64,000 bases of DNA. Source: Akkermansiaceae bacterium. GTDB taxonomy: Bacteria; Verrucomicrobiota; Verrucomicrobiia; Verrucomicrobiales; Akkermansiaceae. Of this stretch, positions 1-9,455 are shown piece after piece. The stretch is taken from positions 1-64,000 of the forward strand of contig CAIVKO010000251.1 of assembly GCA_903906515.1 (NCBI GenBank), in the 5' to 3' direction. The number at the start of each line of letters is the position of its first letter. The first letter of the stretch is position 1. The position numbers and the translations under genes were made by a program. Under the pieces are notes generated by a model. The model was not told the origin of the DNA. It searched no databases and saw only the letters and a program-made list of their open reading frames with translations.

Positions 1-1547
1 CTTCGCCATGACATCGCGGCGGAGCTGCCGCAACGCGACGGCTTCCTTGGCGACGGCTTCGATCTGCGGGCGCGTCGGGCTTTGTGGCCAGGGGAAGGTG
101 TCGAAGACGGTGTCGGGGGTATAGCGGTTATCACCTTTTAGAGAGGAACAGCGAGCTTCAAACCACTGCGAATGCACACCGGATTGGATGACTCCGTAGG
201 AGTAGTCGTCAGCAAAAAGGAAAGCCTTGAGTGCATTGCTTGGTCTAAATTGCTTTGAGAGAAACTCGAAAATCGGGCGTTTACTCACCGCGGAGCAGAC
301 GAAATACCGGGGGAGCATTTCGATGCCATTGATAAGTTCCCCTCTTCTTCGCTTCAACTGCCACCAAGTCTTCAGGCGGGTCTGATGTTCCCCATTCGTC
401 TTTCCGGTTTTCTGGAATTCTTGCTCAGCATTCCTTGTCCACAATTCTAGCACTGTTGTTTTTACGTGTTCGAGTGCTCCAGGGTAGCGCATTGCCTCGA
501 ACAAGTCAGCCACGCCAAAGTCAATCACCCACGATGGATTGGTCAGGTAAGAAGATGTTAGAAGGTCCGTCCCGTTGAGAATGGGGTGAAGCACTTCTAC
601 AGATTTAGAATCCTTGCAAAGTATCGCGGCGCGCTCTGTGGAACTAATGCAGAAACCCGTATGACCTGGTTGCTGCCCTTCCAAACAAACTTTTGGCGAC
701 GTATTTGCTTTGAGCCGCTGGGCCTCAGACATGTCTATCCGCAAGCTGAGTGCGGAATTGATGATAGCGATCTGATGATTCTCCCATGGACTATCAACCG
801 AATCACCGCATTGGAACGTTAGGTTTTTTGCTCCGTCAATATCCCCCTTAATCCAGTTGACGATGGAGACATGCACAGCGGCGTCGCCGGACCAGACTTG
901 AGTCGAAACGGCATCGGTGATCGTTCCTTCGTTGCCTACAATGTAATCAAGACCGCCTTCACGCGAATAATTCTGTCTGACGGAATTTGTGCCGACCATT
1001 CCCGCGCGTCCTTCTGGTAACAAGTGATCGTGTGCCTTTCGGAACCAATAAACACAAAAGTCAGCGCGTCCCGGAATCTCGGGAAATGCTTTTCGGAGCC
1101 GGGTGGTGTGGGTAGGAGAAATGCTAGCGCCTCAGCGCGTGACGGGAGATCGGTGAGGGTGATCTTTTCGACAGGATCGAAGAGCTGCTGGTTGAAATCG
1201 TAGATCCAGAACTCATCGAAGTTGCAGAGGATGACGAAGGGCGGGCGGTGTGGGACGATGTGCGTCCAGTAATCGAAGACCTGATCGTAGGCGCGGTCGA
1301 GTTTCTTGCCGCGTGATTTCATTTCGATGAGCACGCGCTCAGGCCAGAGGAGATCGGCGAAGGTTTTGCCGCCGCCTTTTTTCGCCACGCGGGTTTCGCG
1401 GGAGGCACCAGCTTCCTTGATGCCGTCGTGGCCGAGGGCACGGAAGAGATGATCGAGGAAATCGGCGGATTCGCCCTTTTCGTCGCCCGTCAGGTGGGTC
1501 TGGACGTAGGTGACGAAGGCGGAAAGGGAGTCTGAGAGATCGGACAC
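1..1547 (-). pseudogene. Broken MmeI-type restriction endonuclease/methyltransferase; C-terminus beyond the left edge
   Basis: Two reading frames carry the two ends of one MmeI-like (type IIG/IIL) enzyme. The upstream part (GTG at 1547 down to about 1110) encodes the N-terminal nuclease domain, with TGDEKGESADFLDHLFRALG and FADLLWPERVLIEMKSRG, which fits the D-x9-E-x-K PD-(D/E)XK motif. The downstream part, in another frame (about 1110 to 1 and beyond), encodes conserved C-terminal blocks: RADFCVYWFRKAHD, GMVGTNSVRQNYSREGGLDY, SGDAAVHVSIVNWIKG, FADDYSYGVIQSG and RYTPDTVFDTFPWPQ. The helicase-like spacer and the SAM-binding/NPP(Y/F) catalytic part of the family are absent, and the downstream frame meets a TGA at 1132-1134. 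I infer a large internal deletion that also shifted the frame, so the enzyme cannot methylate. Parts of 300-900 look more AT-rich than the neighbours, which fits acquired DNA. A sequencing or assembly error cannot be excluded. Confidence 0.85.
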
Positions 1548-1676
1548 AAATGAATTGAACCGGAAAAGCGCCGTGAAAACAAGGGTGGATAATGGTTGCA
1601 CCCTGGAACACTTAGCGTAGGGATTTGCTCGACTTTCATCATCAGGCTCTCTTTTCTCATGGATCTCTAGCCGATT

Positions 1677-2882
1677 ATGCGCCGTCTCCGTAACGATCTT
1701 CCCTACACATTCCGCCCGCCGCACGCCAACAGTGTGTTGCGTTCGTTGGGCTTGCTTGTGAACCGCCGGGTTCATCTGGCGAGGAAATACCAGATCTGGA
1801 AAATCGAGGACGATGGATTCGGCCGGGTCAGGGACTTGTGTGGTGACGGGCATTCGGTCATGTTGGCGCCAAACCACTCGGACCATTCCGATCCGCATGT
1901 GATCATGGAGTTGCTATCCCGTAATGGGATGCGGCCGTATTTCATGGGGGCCCGCGAGATTTTCGAAGTCAGCCGTCTGGCCGCATGGGCCTTGCAAAGC
2001 ATGGGCGTGTTTTCCGTGGATCGCGACGGCCCGGATCTATCGGCCATCAAGACCGCGATCTCGTTGTTGGAGCGTGGCGCTGATCCCTTGGTTATTTTTC
2101 CGGAAGGCGAGATTTATCATCATCACCGCCGTCTCGATCCACTGAACGAGGGTGTGGCCTCGATCCTGCTCAAGGTCGCGCAAAGGCTCGCCGATGGGAA
2201 AAAGGCGTTTCTCGTGCCCGTGGCGCTGAGGTTTTTTCATGACCCGTCGGTTGAATCGACCTTTCGCGATCGTCTATCAAAATTGGAAGACCGGATCGGT
2301 TGGCTCCCCAAGCCCTCCATGTCATTGAACGACCGCATCCTGCGTCTTGCCACCGGCGTTCTCGCGCTCAAGGAAACCGAGTATCTCGGCGTGGCGGGTT
2401 CCGGCAGCATCCAGGAACGCCTGTCCCAACTCTGTGAAAACATGCTTTCCATTGTCGAGGAACGCTATCCCCGCGACGCCAGGGCCGCCACTCCGCCCGA
2501 GCGCGTGCGCGCTCTGCGCTACCGCATCCGACGCAGGTTGCTGGATCCCGAAAATCCACCTTCATTGGAGAACCGCGAAATCCTGCTCGATGACCTCGAC
2601 CGTGTTTTCACCGCGCTCCAGGCCCACAGCTACATCGGTGACTATCTGACAGGAGATCCGACCATCGACCGCTGTGGTGAAATGATCATGAAACTGGAGG
2701 AGGATTTGTTAGGTTTTCCGACTTATCCGGTTGGCCGGACCGCCCGGGTCACGGCGGGTGAGCCGATCCCGGTGAGCGATCTTCTGGCCTCCGGAAAAAT
2801 CCCCGTGAAAGGCGGTGCAATTCCCCTGACTGAACTGCTCGAAAGACAGCTCACGGATTACTTGGTTGGAATCGAGTCGTAA
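1677..2882 (+). CDS. Lysophospholipid acyltransferase family protein (PlsC-like)
   Basis: A 401-residue protein with the acyltransferase signature NHSDHSDP, giving the H-x4-D catalytic pair at about H67/D72, and the glycerol-phosphate-binding block FPEGE at 141-145. The family transfers acyl groups to lysophospholipids or glycerol-3-phosphate at the inner membrane. The C-terminal half (about 230-401) is longer than in a minimal PlsC and has no motif I recognise. The gene is divergent from the broken restriction gene and overlaps the next gene tail to tail by about 25 bp. The substrate cannot be told from the sequence. Confidence 0.85.
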   Translation: MRRLRNDLPYTFRPPHANSVLRSLGLLVNRRVHLARKYQIWKIEDDGFGRVRDLCGDGHSVMLAPNHSDHSDPHVIMELLSRNGMRPYFMGAREIFEVSRLAAWALQSMGVFSVDRDGPDLSAIKTAISLLERGADPLVIFPEGEIYHHHRRLDPLNEGVASILLKVAQRLADGKKAFLVPVALRFFHDPSVESTFRDRLSKLEDRIGWLPKPSMSLNDRILRLATGVLALKETEYLGVAGSGSIQERLSQLCENMLSIVEERYPRDARAATPPERVRALRYRIRRRLLDPENPPSLENREILLDDLDRVFTALQAHSYIGDYLTGDPTIDRCGEMIMKLEEDLLGFPTYPVGRTARVTAGEPIPVSDLLASGKIPVKGGAIPLTELLERQLTDYLVGIES

Positions 2883-4006
2883 ATCTGCTCCAGCGAGAGC
2901 ACGGTGAAGGCGGTGACAAGCACCGGATTGGACTCCATCCAGCGGCCGCTGTCGTTGATCCATGATCCGTTCTCGCGTTGTTTCGAGAGCAGTCTGCCGC
3001 CAAGTTCCTTGCGCCAATCGACTTCCTTGCCGTCCGCGAGTTTGAACATGTTCACATTGGCGGCACTGAGAGCCTTGGCCATCGTCTGATAGTAATAGTA
3101 TAATCCTTCCGGGCCCATGCCGGGGTTTTCATCGAGGGTATAGTTTTTACCGAGCCATTCCTTGACGGCGACGACACGCGGATCGTCCGGGCCGACCTTG
3201 GCGTAGATCAGGGAAAGCAGACCGGCATAGGACATCGATCCGTAGGAACGAAGGGCGGTGCGGCCTTCGGGAGTGGCTTCCTTGCCAGCTTTGGATTCCA
3301 TCGGGGAGTAGATGAATCCGCCTTTGTTTTTATCGTCGTCGGTGGCCCATTCCTGGTCGTTGGTGGCTTTGAGGTTCTGGCAGCGCGAGAGGAAGGTTAG
3401 GGCGGCGCTCCAATCGAGATCCGGTTGTTCGCCATGGTTGCTATCCTCGACCACCTTTTTGGAAAGGGCGAGAGCCTCGATGGCGAGGTAGGTGTTGGAA
3501 AGGTCCGTGTGCTCTTTGTTGGAGCCGTAGCCGATGCCGCCGTCGTTGGGGTTGTCGGTTTCTTTTTTCTTATCGATGTCCCATTGGTTGCCGATGAGGT
3601 GTTTGCGTGCCTTGACGACTGCGGGTTCGAAATCCTTGCGGTTGGCAGCCATCATGGCTGTGACGGAGGTGGCGGTATTGTAAACCGAAAGGCCGCGGTT
3701 GTAGATGCCGCCATCGGGTTTCTGTTGGGCGAGCAGCCACGAGAAGCTCTTTTCAATGGCATCCGGAAATTTCGCGGAACGGTCGAAACTAGGGTCGCGG
3801 ACGATCGCATTCAGGGCGAGGGCGGTGAATGCCGGCAGTTCAGGATCGTCCCAGTTGCCATCGGCTTTCTGTTGGGTTTTGAGCCAATTGTTTCCGCGAG
3901 CGATGGACTGGCGGATTTCCTGACGGATCGATTCGTACGACGGGGCGGCCTCTGGTGCGGCGGCGGCGAATGACGAGGTGAGCAGCAGTAGATGGATTGG
4001 TTTCAT
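2858..4006 (-). CDS. Secreted prenyltransferase/squalene-cyclase-like alpha/alpha-toroid protein
   Basis: A 382-residue protein with a short signal peptide (MKPIHLLLLTSSFAAAA). Repeated segments such as NNWLKTQQKADGNWDD, SFSWLLAQQKPDGGIYN and LLSKQRENGSWINDSGRW are QW-like repeats of the terpenoid-cyclase/protein-prenyltransferase toroid fold. I see no DxDD protonation motif of squalene-hopene cyclases, so an enzymatic cyclase role is doubtful. Secreted toroid proteins of this kind are common in Planctomycetes and Verrucomicrobia and have no assigned function. It is convergent and slightly overlapping with the acyltransferase. Confidence 0.75.
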   Translation of the reverse strand: MKPIHLLLLTSSFAAAAPEAAPSYESIRQEIRQSIARGNNWLKTQQKADGNWDDPELPAFTALALNAIVRDPSFDRSAKFPDAIEKSFSWLLAQQKPDGGIYNRGLSVYNTATSVTAMMAANRKDFEPAVVKARKHLIGNQWDIDKKKETDNPNDGGIGYGSNKEHTDLSNTYLAIEALALSKKVVEDSNHGEQPDLDWSAALTFLSRCQNLKATNDQEWATDDDKNKGGFIYSPMESKAGKEATPEGRTALRSYGSMSYAGLLSLIYAKVGPDDPRVVAVKEWLGKNYTLDENPGMGPEGLYYYYQTMAKALSAANVNMFKLADGKEVDWRKELGGRLLSKQRENGSWINDSGRWMESNPVLVTAFTVLSLEQIYDSIPTK

Positions 4007-4182
4007 GGATTCAGATTGGATTTAGTGGGGTGGAATTGTGAGAGGATGACGGTGACTTCGGTGCCTTGGGCGGGAATGGGATACGCCGGTATCGCGGTTG
4101 CCAGCGCCGGGGTGGTCATATACGAGGTAAACCGTAGCAATCTTAGGGATTTGCGCAAATGATTCGTTTAAAAGTGCGGATT

Positions 4183-5094
4183 CTACTTGGGCGGCGTGTT
4201 GAGCCGGGTGCCCAGATCCATCCAGAACTGGCGGGTGACATGGCAGTGGATCGCATCCGTCGGGGTTTGCCCCTTGCTCATGGCAGGAGGCGGGGCTTGG
4301 GATGGTCCGTGGCCGAGAAATCCGCGGATGACCTCAAAAATTGTTTTTTCCATGTCCACGGAGAGTTTGTTTTTGGGTTCCAGGGTGAAGGAAAGAATCT
4401 CGGTCGAGCCGGGCTTCTTGTTAGTTCCGGTGATCCAGAGAGCGACCGGAGGTTTGCTGGATTTGACGTCACGTCCGGCGGTGACGACTGACGTGATTTT
4501 GAGGATTCCTGCCGACGCGTGTTCCAAATCTTTGGCGATTTTTTCGAGCGCGGGTTTGAGGTCTTTCGCGGTTTTTTTACCGGCTCCCGCGCGGAGGGTG
4601 ATGGCGATGGTTTTTTTGGGATCGGTGTTCCAGTTAGGCACGGTGGGGCGCAGACGTCTGATAGCGGAAACCGCGGATTTCACCTGATTTTCATCGGGTT
4701 TTCCCGAGTCCAGCACGCGCTCCCATGCCAGCAGGGCGCGTTGGGGGTCGCCCTTGGTTTCGAGCAGGTCGGCCAATTCGATCAGGTGAGCGGAGCCTTT
4801 GGACGCTTGGTTCAGATACTCCGTGATGGCGGGCGGGTTTTTGAGGTCACCGAGATCGATGACGGGTTTCGGCGGAGTGGGCGGAGGAGGCGCTGGAACG
4901 GGCACAGCGGGAGGAGCTACCGCATTGTCGTCGTGTCCGGGATTCGGTACGGCTGCTTCGGTCTTCTCGCGGATTTCCGCCAGTTTTGATTCGGGCGGGG
5001 GAGCCATGAAATCCTTGTGGCGCGTCCCAATCCACCAAGCGCCGGCAACGACGATGACGGAAAAAAGCAAAGCCAATGGAACCGGAATGCGCAC
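4183..5094 (-). CDS. Membrane-anchored proline-rich protein of unknown function
   Basis: A 303-residue protein with an N-terminal membrane segment (about residues 5-23, VPLALLFSVIVVAGAWWIG), then a proline/alanine-rich linker (about 55-75), a TPR-like helical segment around LIELADLLETKGDPQRALLA, and a beta-rich C-terminal domain. No family is recognised. It probably faces the periplasm. It starts just downstream of the rplS terminator, so it is likely transcribed on its own. Confidence 0.6.
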   Translation of the reverse strand: MRIPVPLALLFSVIVVAGAWWIGTRHKDFMAPPPESKLAEIREKTEAAVPNPGHDDNAVAPPAVPVPAPPPPTPPKPVIDLGDLKNPPAITEYLNQASKGSAHLIELADLLETKGDPQRALLAWERVLDSGKPDENQVKSAVSAIRRLRPTVPNWNTDPKKTIAITLRAGAGKKTAKDLKPALEKIAKDLEHASAGILKITSVVTAGRDVKSSKPPVALWITGTNKKPGSTEILSFTLEPKNKLSVDMEKTIFEVIRGFLGHGPSQAPPPAMSKGQTPTDAIHCHVTRQFWMDLGTRLNTPPK

Positions 5095-5153
5095 GCCGTG
5101 AAAGTGCCCGAGCCGCGACGGATGGGAAAGAGCAAATTATCACGCACGCCCAA

Positions 5154-5190
5154 CAAAAAAACGCCCGAACCGATGGACGGAACGGGCGTT
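5154..5190 (-). terminator. Rho-independent terminator of rplS
   Basis: On the minus strand, AACGCCCG (5190-5183) pairs with CGGGCGTT (5167-5160) and is followed at once by a run of T (complement of 5154-5160). It lies about 25 bp after the rplS stop codon. Confidence 0.85.
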
Positions 5191-5215
5191 TGGAAATAAT
5201 TTGTGAATCAGTCGA

Positions 5216-5560
5216 TCAATTGGCGGCCTTCACGAGTAGTGCGCGCTTGCCGACGCGGGTGCGGAGGTAGTGGAGCTTGGCGCGGCGGACCTTGCCACTG
5301 CGGACCACTTCGATTTTGGCGATCCGTGGTGTGTGTACGGGGAATACCCGCTCGACACCTTCGCCGTAGGAAATCTTGCGCACGGTGAAACCTGCATTCA
5401 CGCCGGAGCCGGCGCGGGCAATGACGAGTCCTTCAAAAATCTGGATCCGCTCCTTGCCACCTTCCACCACGCGGCAATGGACTTTCACACTATCACCCAC
5501 ATTGAACGGGGTGACGTCTTGTTTCATTTGTTCTTGTTCGATCTTTCTGATGATGTCCAT
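5216..5560 (-). CDS. rplS: 50S ribosomal protein L19
   Basis: A 114-residue protein, the usual L19 length. It has the conserved features [43 protein letters not shown] and KLHYLR. The reading frame is open further upstream, but the ATG at 5560 is chosen because L19 similarity begins there ([11 protein letters not shown]) and a good ribosome binding site (AAGAGGA) precedes it. L19 sits at the 30S-50S interface. It is usually in an rpsP-rimM-trmD-rplS operon, but none of those partners is adjacent here. Confidence 0.96.
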   Translation of the reverse strand: MDIIRKIEQEQMKQDVTPFNVGDSVKVHCRVVEGGKERIQIFEGLVIARAGSGVNAGFTVRKISYGEGVERVFPVHTPRIAKIEVVRSGKVRRAKLHYLRTRVGKRALLVKAAN

Positions 5561-5679
5561 GGGGTCCTCTTTCTTGGAAAATGGGGTGGAATCCGCTCGT
5601 GTGACCGTGTGTCCTGTCGCGCGGGGCGGGAGAGCTATAGGATCAATCCGGCAATTGCAACCGTTAAATTGATCGAATT

Positions 5680-6138
5680 TCACGGTTTTCCGTAAACCAC
5701 CGCCGGATCGAACGATTTTTCGGGGCCGGTCCATGCGAGTTTCACGGTTCCAAGGCCGTCGGTCGGGACGATTTTCCGGTAAAAACACGATTCGCGCCCG
5801 GAGTGGCAGGCTCCCGCGCCGACTTGCTCGACCAGCAGGATGAGAGCATCCTGATCGCAGTCCGTACGGATTTCCACAATCCGCTGGGTGTGGCCGGAGG
5901 TGGCACCCTTGTGCCAGATTTCCTTGCGTGAGCGGGACCAATACACGGCTTCGCCGATGTCCAAGGTCATTTTGAGCGACTCCTCGCTCATGTAGGCGAG
6001 CATCAATGGCTCACGGGTGGTGGCGTCCACGGCCATCGCCGGGATCAGTCCGTCTTTATCGAATTTCGGGGAAAAATCCAATCCTTCCTCGATTTCCTTC
6101 ATCGCGCCGCGCGGGGCGAACTCGTATTTGCAATCCAT
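5680..6138 (-). CDS. hisI: Phosphoribosyl-AMP cyclohydrolase
   Basis: A 152-residue protein that catalyses the third step of histidine synthesis, opening the purine ring of phosphoribosyl-AMP. The diagnostic motifs are present: [16 protein letters not shown] for metal binding and [13 protein letters not shown] with conserved Cys residues. There is no HisE domain, so this is the monofunctional form. The frame stays open upstream, but homology begins at the ATG at 6138 ([11 protein letters not shown]). It lies about 120 bp upstream of rplS on the same strand and no other his gene is nearby. Confidence 0.93.
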   Translation of the reverse strand: MDCKYEFAPRGAMKEIEEGLDFSPKFDKDGLIPAMAVDATTREPLMLAYMSEESLKMTLDIGEAVYWSRSRKEIWHKGATSGHTQRIVEIRTDCDQDALILLVEQVGAGACHSGRESCFYRKIVPTDGLGTVKLAWTGPEKSFDPAVVYGKP

Positions 6139-6240
6139 GCGGAGAGGGTGAAACACCGGGTGCCGCCTGTCCAGTCCGCAATGCGTGCCAGTTCTTGATC
6201 GCTTTTCTCCGGGGGGATGCTTCTCTTGCCCTCGCAAATC

Positions 6241-6582
6241 ATGATGACCTTCACCGCAAATTCCGACTACGAGGAAAAAGACAGCGACCCGATCCGCCTG
6301 AAACCCGGTGACTCGATCCAAACCGGCCCGGCCGACCGCGCATGGCCAGGTTGGGTGTGGGCAACCGATGCAAACGGAAACGATGGTTATGTGCCCGAGG
6401 AAATCCTCAAGCCACTGGGCGAGGGGAGTTTCACAGTGACCGAAGCGTTTGATCCCACGGTGCTGACGATCCGGCGCGGTGATCTTCTCACTTCGATGCG
6501 CCAGATTCACGGCTGGCACTGGTGTCACAACGAACGCGGAGCGGAAGGCTGGGTGGCCGGATATCTGCTCAGACCGGCATAG
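6241..6582 (+). CDS. Small SH3-domain protein
   Basis: About 113 residues made of two consecutive SH3-like beta-barrel segments: RLKPGDSIQ...[22 protein letters not shown], then [11 protein letters not shown]...[19 protein letters not shown]. The GD, W and G(Y/W)V positions match bacterial SH3 folds. There is no signal peptide, so it is probably cytoplasmic. Starts at 6217, 6241 and 6244 are all possible; 6241 removes an unconserved hydrophobic lead. It is divergent from hisI. Confidence 0.65.
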   Translation: MMTFTANSDYEEKDSDPIRLKPGDSIQTGPADRAWPGWVWATDANGNDGYVPEEILKPLGEGSFTVTEAFDPTVLTIRRGDLLTSMRQIHGWHWCHNERGAEGWVAGYLLRPA

Positions 6583-6603
6583 CCAATGTTTCCGTCAGGT
6601 GCA

Positions 6604-6654
6604 CAAGGAGCGGCGACACATGGGCATCGGCGGATCGGAGTCCGCCGCTCCTTG
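6604..6654. repeat. Palindromic element between convergent genes
   Basis: Perfect 12-bp arms CAAGGAGCGGCG (6604-6615) and CGCCGCTCCTTG (6643-6654). A competing inner hairpin CGGCGGA/TCCGCCG lies at 6628-6634/6641-6647. It sits between the convergent SH3 and DUF58 genes. It could act as a bidirectional terminator but lacks a T-run. It resembles a dispersed REP-type repeat. Confidence 0.7.
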
Positions 6655-6693
6655 ATCCTGCGGTGACAGATTTGTGCCTAACAATCGGTCGTC

Positions 6694-7593
6694 TCATGCC
6701 CCTTGGCGTTTGCGATCCGCTAACAAACCATTGAGGAATTCCGAGGGTGCGCGGTCCGTGGTGGCGATGCGGAAATCGACCCGCAGGGCACCGCAGCGGA
6801 CGCGGAAGCTTTCGATCGCGGCGTTGATGGCTTCACGATACGAGCGGCGGATGAGCGCGGCATCGGCTTCGAGTCGCTCGCCGGTTTCCATATCGATGAA
6901 GTCGGAAACACCGTCGAAGGGGAGATCGAGTTCGGCAGGGTCCAGGACGTGGATGAGCACCACGTCGTGGCCGCGGCGGCGGAAGTGGGCGAGCGCGCGG
7001 AAGACAGCTTCCGGATCATCCAGTAGATCCGAAAACATCATCACCAACCCGCGGCGGGCCATGCCTTCCGCCAGCGCTTCGAGCGCCTTGCCGGTATCCG
7101 TGCGCCCGCTGGCTTGGTGGGCTGCGAGAGATTCAAGAAAGTGCCGGATGTGGCGGGATCCGCCCTTGGTGGGAAGCCAACAACGGACCTGGTCATCATA
7201 GATCACGAGACCGACTGAATCCTGCTGTTGGTGCGCGAGATACGCGGCGGACGCGGCAAGTTCGCGGGCAAATTCGAATTTGCTGACACGTCCGGAATGT
7301 TTGAAGGCCATCGAGGCCGAGGCGTCGATCACCAGATGCACGCGCAGGCTGGTTTCCTCCTGGAACTGCTTGATGTAATAGCGCTCGCTGCGACCGAAGA
7401 CCTTCCAGTCGAGATGTCGCAGGCTGTCGCCCTGGACATAGTCGCGGTGATCACGGAATTCGACGCTTGCGCCTTTCAGCACGCTTGAGTGGCGTCCCGC
7501 ACGTCCGCCTTCCGCCGTCCAGCGGGATCCTAACAAGAGATGGTCGAGGCGACGCATCGCATCGACTGATAGAAAATCACTGAAGCCGGACAT
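6694..7593 (-). CDS. DUF58 domain protein with vWA-like fold
   Basis: A 299-residue protein. The DUF58 core is clear: VEFRDHRDYVQGDSLRHLDW, then KQFQEETSLRVHLVIDASASM, which contains the MIDAS-like DxSxS of von Willebrand A folds. Such proteins are usually encoded beside a MoxR AAA ATPase and BatA-type vWA membrane proteins; no MoxR is in this window. It follows the DUF4159 gene on the same strand by 57 bp, so the two are likely co-transcribed. The molecular role of the family is unsettled. Confidence 0.85.
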   Translation of the reverse strand: MSGFSDFLSVDAMRRLDHLLLGSRWTAEGGRAGRHSSVLKGASVEFRDHRDYVQGDSLRHLDWKVFGRSERYYIKQFQEETSLRVHLVIDASASMAFKHSGRVSKFEFARELAASAAYLAHQQQDSVGLVIYDDQVRCWLPTKGGSRHIRHFLESLAAHQASGRTDTGKALEALAEGMARRGLVMMFSDLLDDPEAVFRALAHFRRRGHDVVLIHVLDPAELDLPFDGVSDFIDMETGERLEADAALIRRSYREAINAAIESFRVRCGALRVDFRIATTDRAPSEFLNGLLADRKRQGA

Positions 7594-7599
7594 GGTGGG

Positions 7600-7655
7600 G
7601 ATGGTGGATCGTGGATGGTGGTAAATCTACAATCTTCGATCCACTATCCACTATC
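7600..7655. repeat. Imperfect inverted repeat of GATRGTGGATNGTGGAT type
   Basis: The arms at 7600-7618 and 7638-7655 (GATCCACTATCCACTATC) pair imperfectly. The repeat fills the gap between the DUF58 and DUF4159 genes and contains the DUF4159 stop codon (7651-7653). Confidence 0.6.
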
Positions 7656-9126
7656 TCACAAGGGCGTGGAAGAGGATATTCACGCCGAGGGCGGTGGAGT
7701 CCGCGGCTTCATAGCCGATGGCGTAGGGGGCGGGGGATTGTTCCCAACCGGCTGATAGATCGCGTGGGCAGTAGATCACGGCGGTGGTGCCGTTGACCTC
7801 GGTGGAGAAAAGTTCGGGTGCGGCCGAGTGGCAGTTGTCGAGTTGGGCGGCCAGCGCGGGCCGGAGTTTGACCGTGGAAACATCGTTGGGCTCACGGAAA
7901 AGCGATGATCCGGCGGGCACGCGTGTGAGCGGGTGATCCGGCAGCACTCTCGCCATCTCGGCGCGGAAGGCCGTGTCGAAGGTGGAGCGTCCGTCGCCGG
8001 CTTCGGCGAAGAGCACGCCGCCCTTGAGGAGGAACTGGCGGAGGTTGGCGCGTTCGTTTTCGCCGAGGGCGAAGTCGGTGGTGCCGGTGAGATAGAGCAT
8101 CGGGGTTTCGAACATCGAGGCATCTGATAGAGCCACCTCGCGCCATTCGAATGAAACGGGTGCGCCGGTGGTTTCGTTGAGTTTTCTCAGCAACATCGGC
8201 ATGGCCGCGGGGCGGGTTTTCCACGGGCCGGCATGGGCGACCCAACCGATGCGCAGGCTGCCCGCCTTGCTGCCGGCAGCATCCGCGAGTTCCACGCTCT
8301 TGCCCGCGCTGCGTCCGGCTTCCTGCATCGCGGTGACGTAGGAAATCATGTTCGCTCCGAGGCGACGGGCGTCGGCATCCTCGTATCCCCAACTGTCGTA
8401 ACGGTTTTTCTCCCAGCCCATCGCGATGTCGAAGCGCGAGATGATGATGGCCGTGCGGTTGTCGATGTCCACGCCGTCGATCCATGGAAAGGAATCGGTA
8501 ACCACACCGTCGGTGATGGCGCGCTGGCGGTATTTCACCTCCTTGATTTCATGATAGGAACGGAACACCGGATGATCGAGCCGGAGCCGATAGACCGGGT
8601 TTTCCGGCAGGATCTGCCGCGCGGCTTCGACGGCTGACTGATAGAAGTCCGGGTGTCCGACGAGTGCGTTGAAGATGATGGTGCCGCCGTTGCGGACATA
8701 CTCGCGCATGCGTCCGGCCTCCGCGTCGGTGAGCTTGAAGGGCTTGTAGCCGGAGCGGTAGAGCACCGGGTTTTCACGGGGATTGGTGGAGACTTCCGAC
8801 CAGGTTTTGATGTTGGAGCTGAAACTTGCACCCATCTCACCGCTCATCCATTCGAGCAGTTTTTTCAAATCGTGTGGCGTGCGCGCCCAGTCCTCGGCAT
8901 CGGCGGTGCGGATCTTGGTGAGCAGGACGGGCGGGTTCGGCGGGTTTTTCCGCTCCTGGCGTTTTTGCGGAACGACGGGATATGGCAGCGGCGGCATCCC
9001 TTCCGACGATGAGACCTGCGCGGGCGGTGGTTTCGGTTTCTCCAACGGCGGTGGCTCCGGTGGTTTGGGCGCTGCCATGGCTGAAAACGGCAGGAAAACA
9101 CACAAAATGGCCGACAGTTTTTTCAT
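7651..9126 (-). CDS. DUF4159 domain protein, secreted
   Basis: About 491 residues from the ATG at 9126, chosen because a signal peptide follows (MKKLSAILCVFLPFSAMA). A Pro-rich linker precedes a DUF4159-type domain (YVRNGGTIIFNALVGHP, HPVFRSYHEIKEV, AIIISRFDIAMGWEKN...YDSWGYED). A second related domain follows (LRQFLLKGGVLFAEAGDG, TAVIYCPRDLSAGWEQ), so the fold appears twice. The family resembles type I glutamine-amidotransferase-like domains and is found with MoxR/DUF58/Bat clusters, in line with the adjacent DUF58 gene. It probably acts in the periplasm. The function is unknown. Confidence 0.8.
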   Translation of the reverse strand: MKKLSAILCVFLPFSAMAAPKPPEPPPLEKPKPPPAQVSSSEGMPPLPYPVVPQKRQERKNPPNPPVLLTKIRTADAEDWARTPHDLKKLLEWMSGEMGASFSSNIKTWSEVSTNPRENPVLYRSGYKPFKLTDAEAGRMREYVRNGGTIIFNALVGHPDFYQSAVEAARQILPENPVYRLRLDHPVFRSYHEIKEVKYRQRAITDGVVTDSFPWIDGVDIDNRTAIIISRFDIAMGWEKNRYDSWGYEDADARRLGANMISYVTAMQEAGRSAGKSVELADAAGSKAGSLRIGWVAHAGPWKTRPAAMPMLLRKLNETTGAPVSFEWREVALSDASMFETPMLYLTGTTDFALGENERANLRQFLLKGGVLFAEAGDGRSTFDTAFRAEMARVLPDHPLTRVPAGSSLFREPNDVSTVKLRPALAAQLDNCHSAAPELFSTEVNGTTAVIYCPRDLSAGWEQSPAPYAIGYEAADSTALGVNILFHALVR

Positions 9127-9277
9127 GGTTGAGGAAATCATGCACCCGATTTTTGAAAACGAAAGCCTGCAAATGCGGTTTTGGCGGATTTTCGAATGCC
9201 TGAAGAAAATTGGAACAGCCAAGGCACCGAGGTCGCCAAGGGATGCTCTGATGAGGTCGCGCCACTGCGGTTTGACA

Positions 9278-9403
9278 CACAAAGGCAGGGACCGATCTCC
9301 GCAGCGGTCCGTGTGGATGGACAGAGAATAAATAGCAGAAACGGCTCACTCATTCGCATTTCATCCGCGTGGACCGCCCGGAGGTCGAGTCCCTGCCTTT
9401 GTG
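9278..9403. repeat. GGCAGGGAC/GTCCCTGCC inverted-repeat element, copy A
   Basis: The left arm at 9278-9310 (CACAAAGGCAGGGAC then a degenerate half ending GCGGTCC) pairs with 9371-9403 (GGACCG...GTCCCTGCCTTTGTG). The outer 15 bp are perfect. About 60 bp lie between the arms, including TCATTCGCATTTCATCCG. The same arms recur at 32052-32238 and 43134-43329. No transposase is present, so it is MITE- or REP-like. Confidence 0.8.
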
Positions 9404-9455
9404 AATATTCATACAGCCTCTGAAAGAAATGATTTGTAAGCGCTGTATGGTGGGT

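Noticed and set aside
1548-1898. N-terminal extension of the minus-strand frame that carries the MmeI nuclease domain
   Set aside because: It overlaps the acyltransferase gene start and its residues show no family similarity; the GTG at 1547 fits the start of the nuclease domain.
6139-6528. Upstream extension of the hisI frame
   Set aside because: HisI similarity begins at the ATG at 6138, and the extension runs antisense through the SH3 gene.
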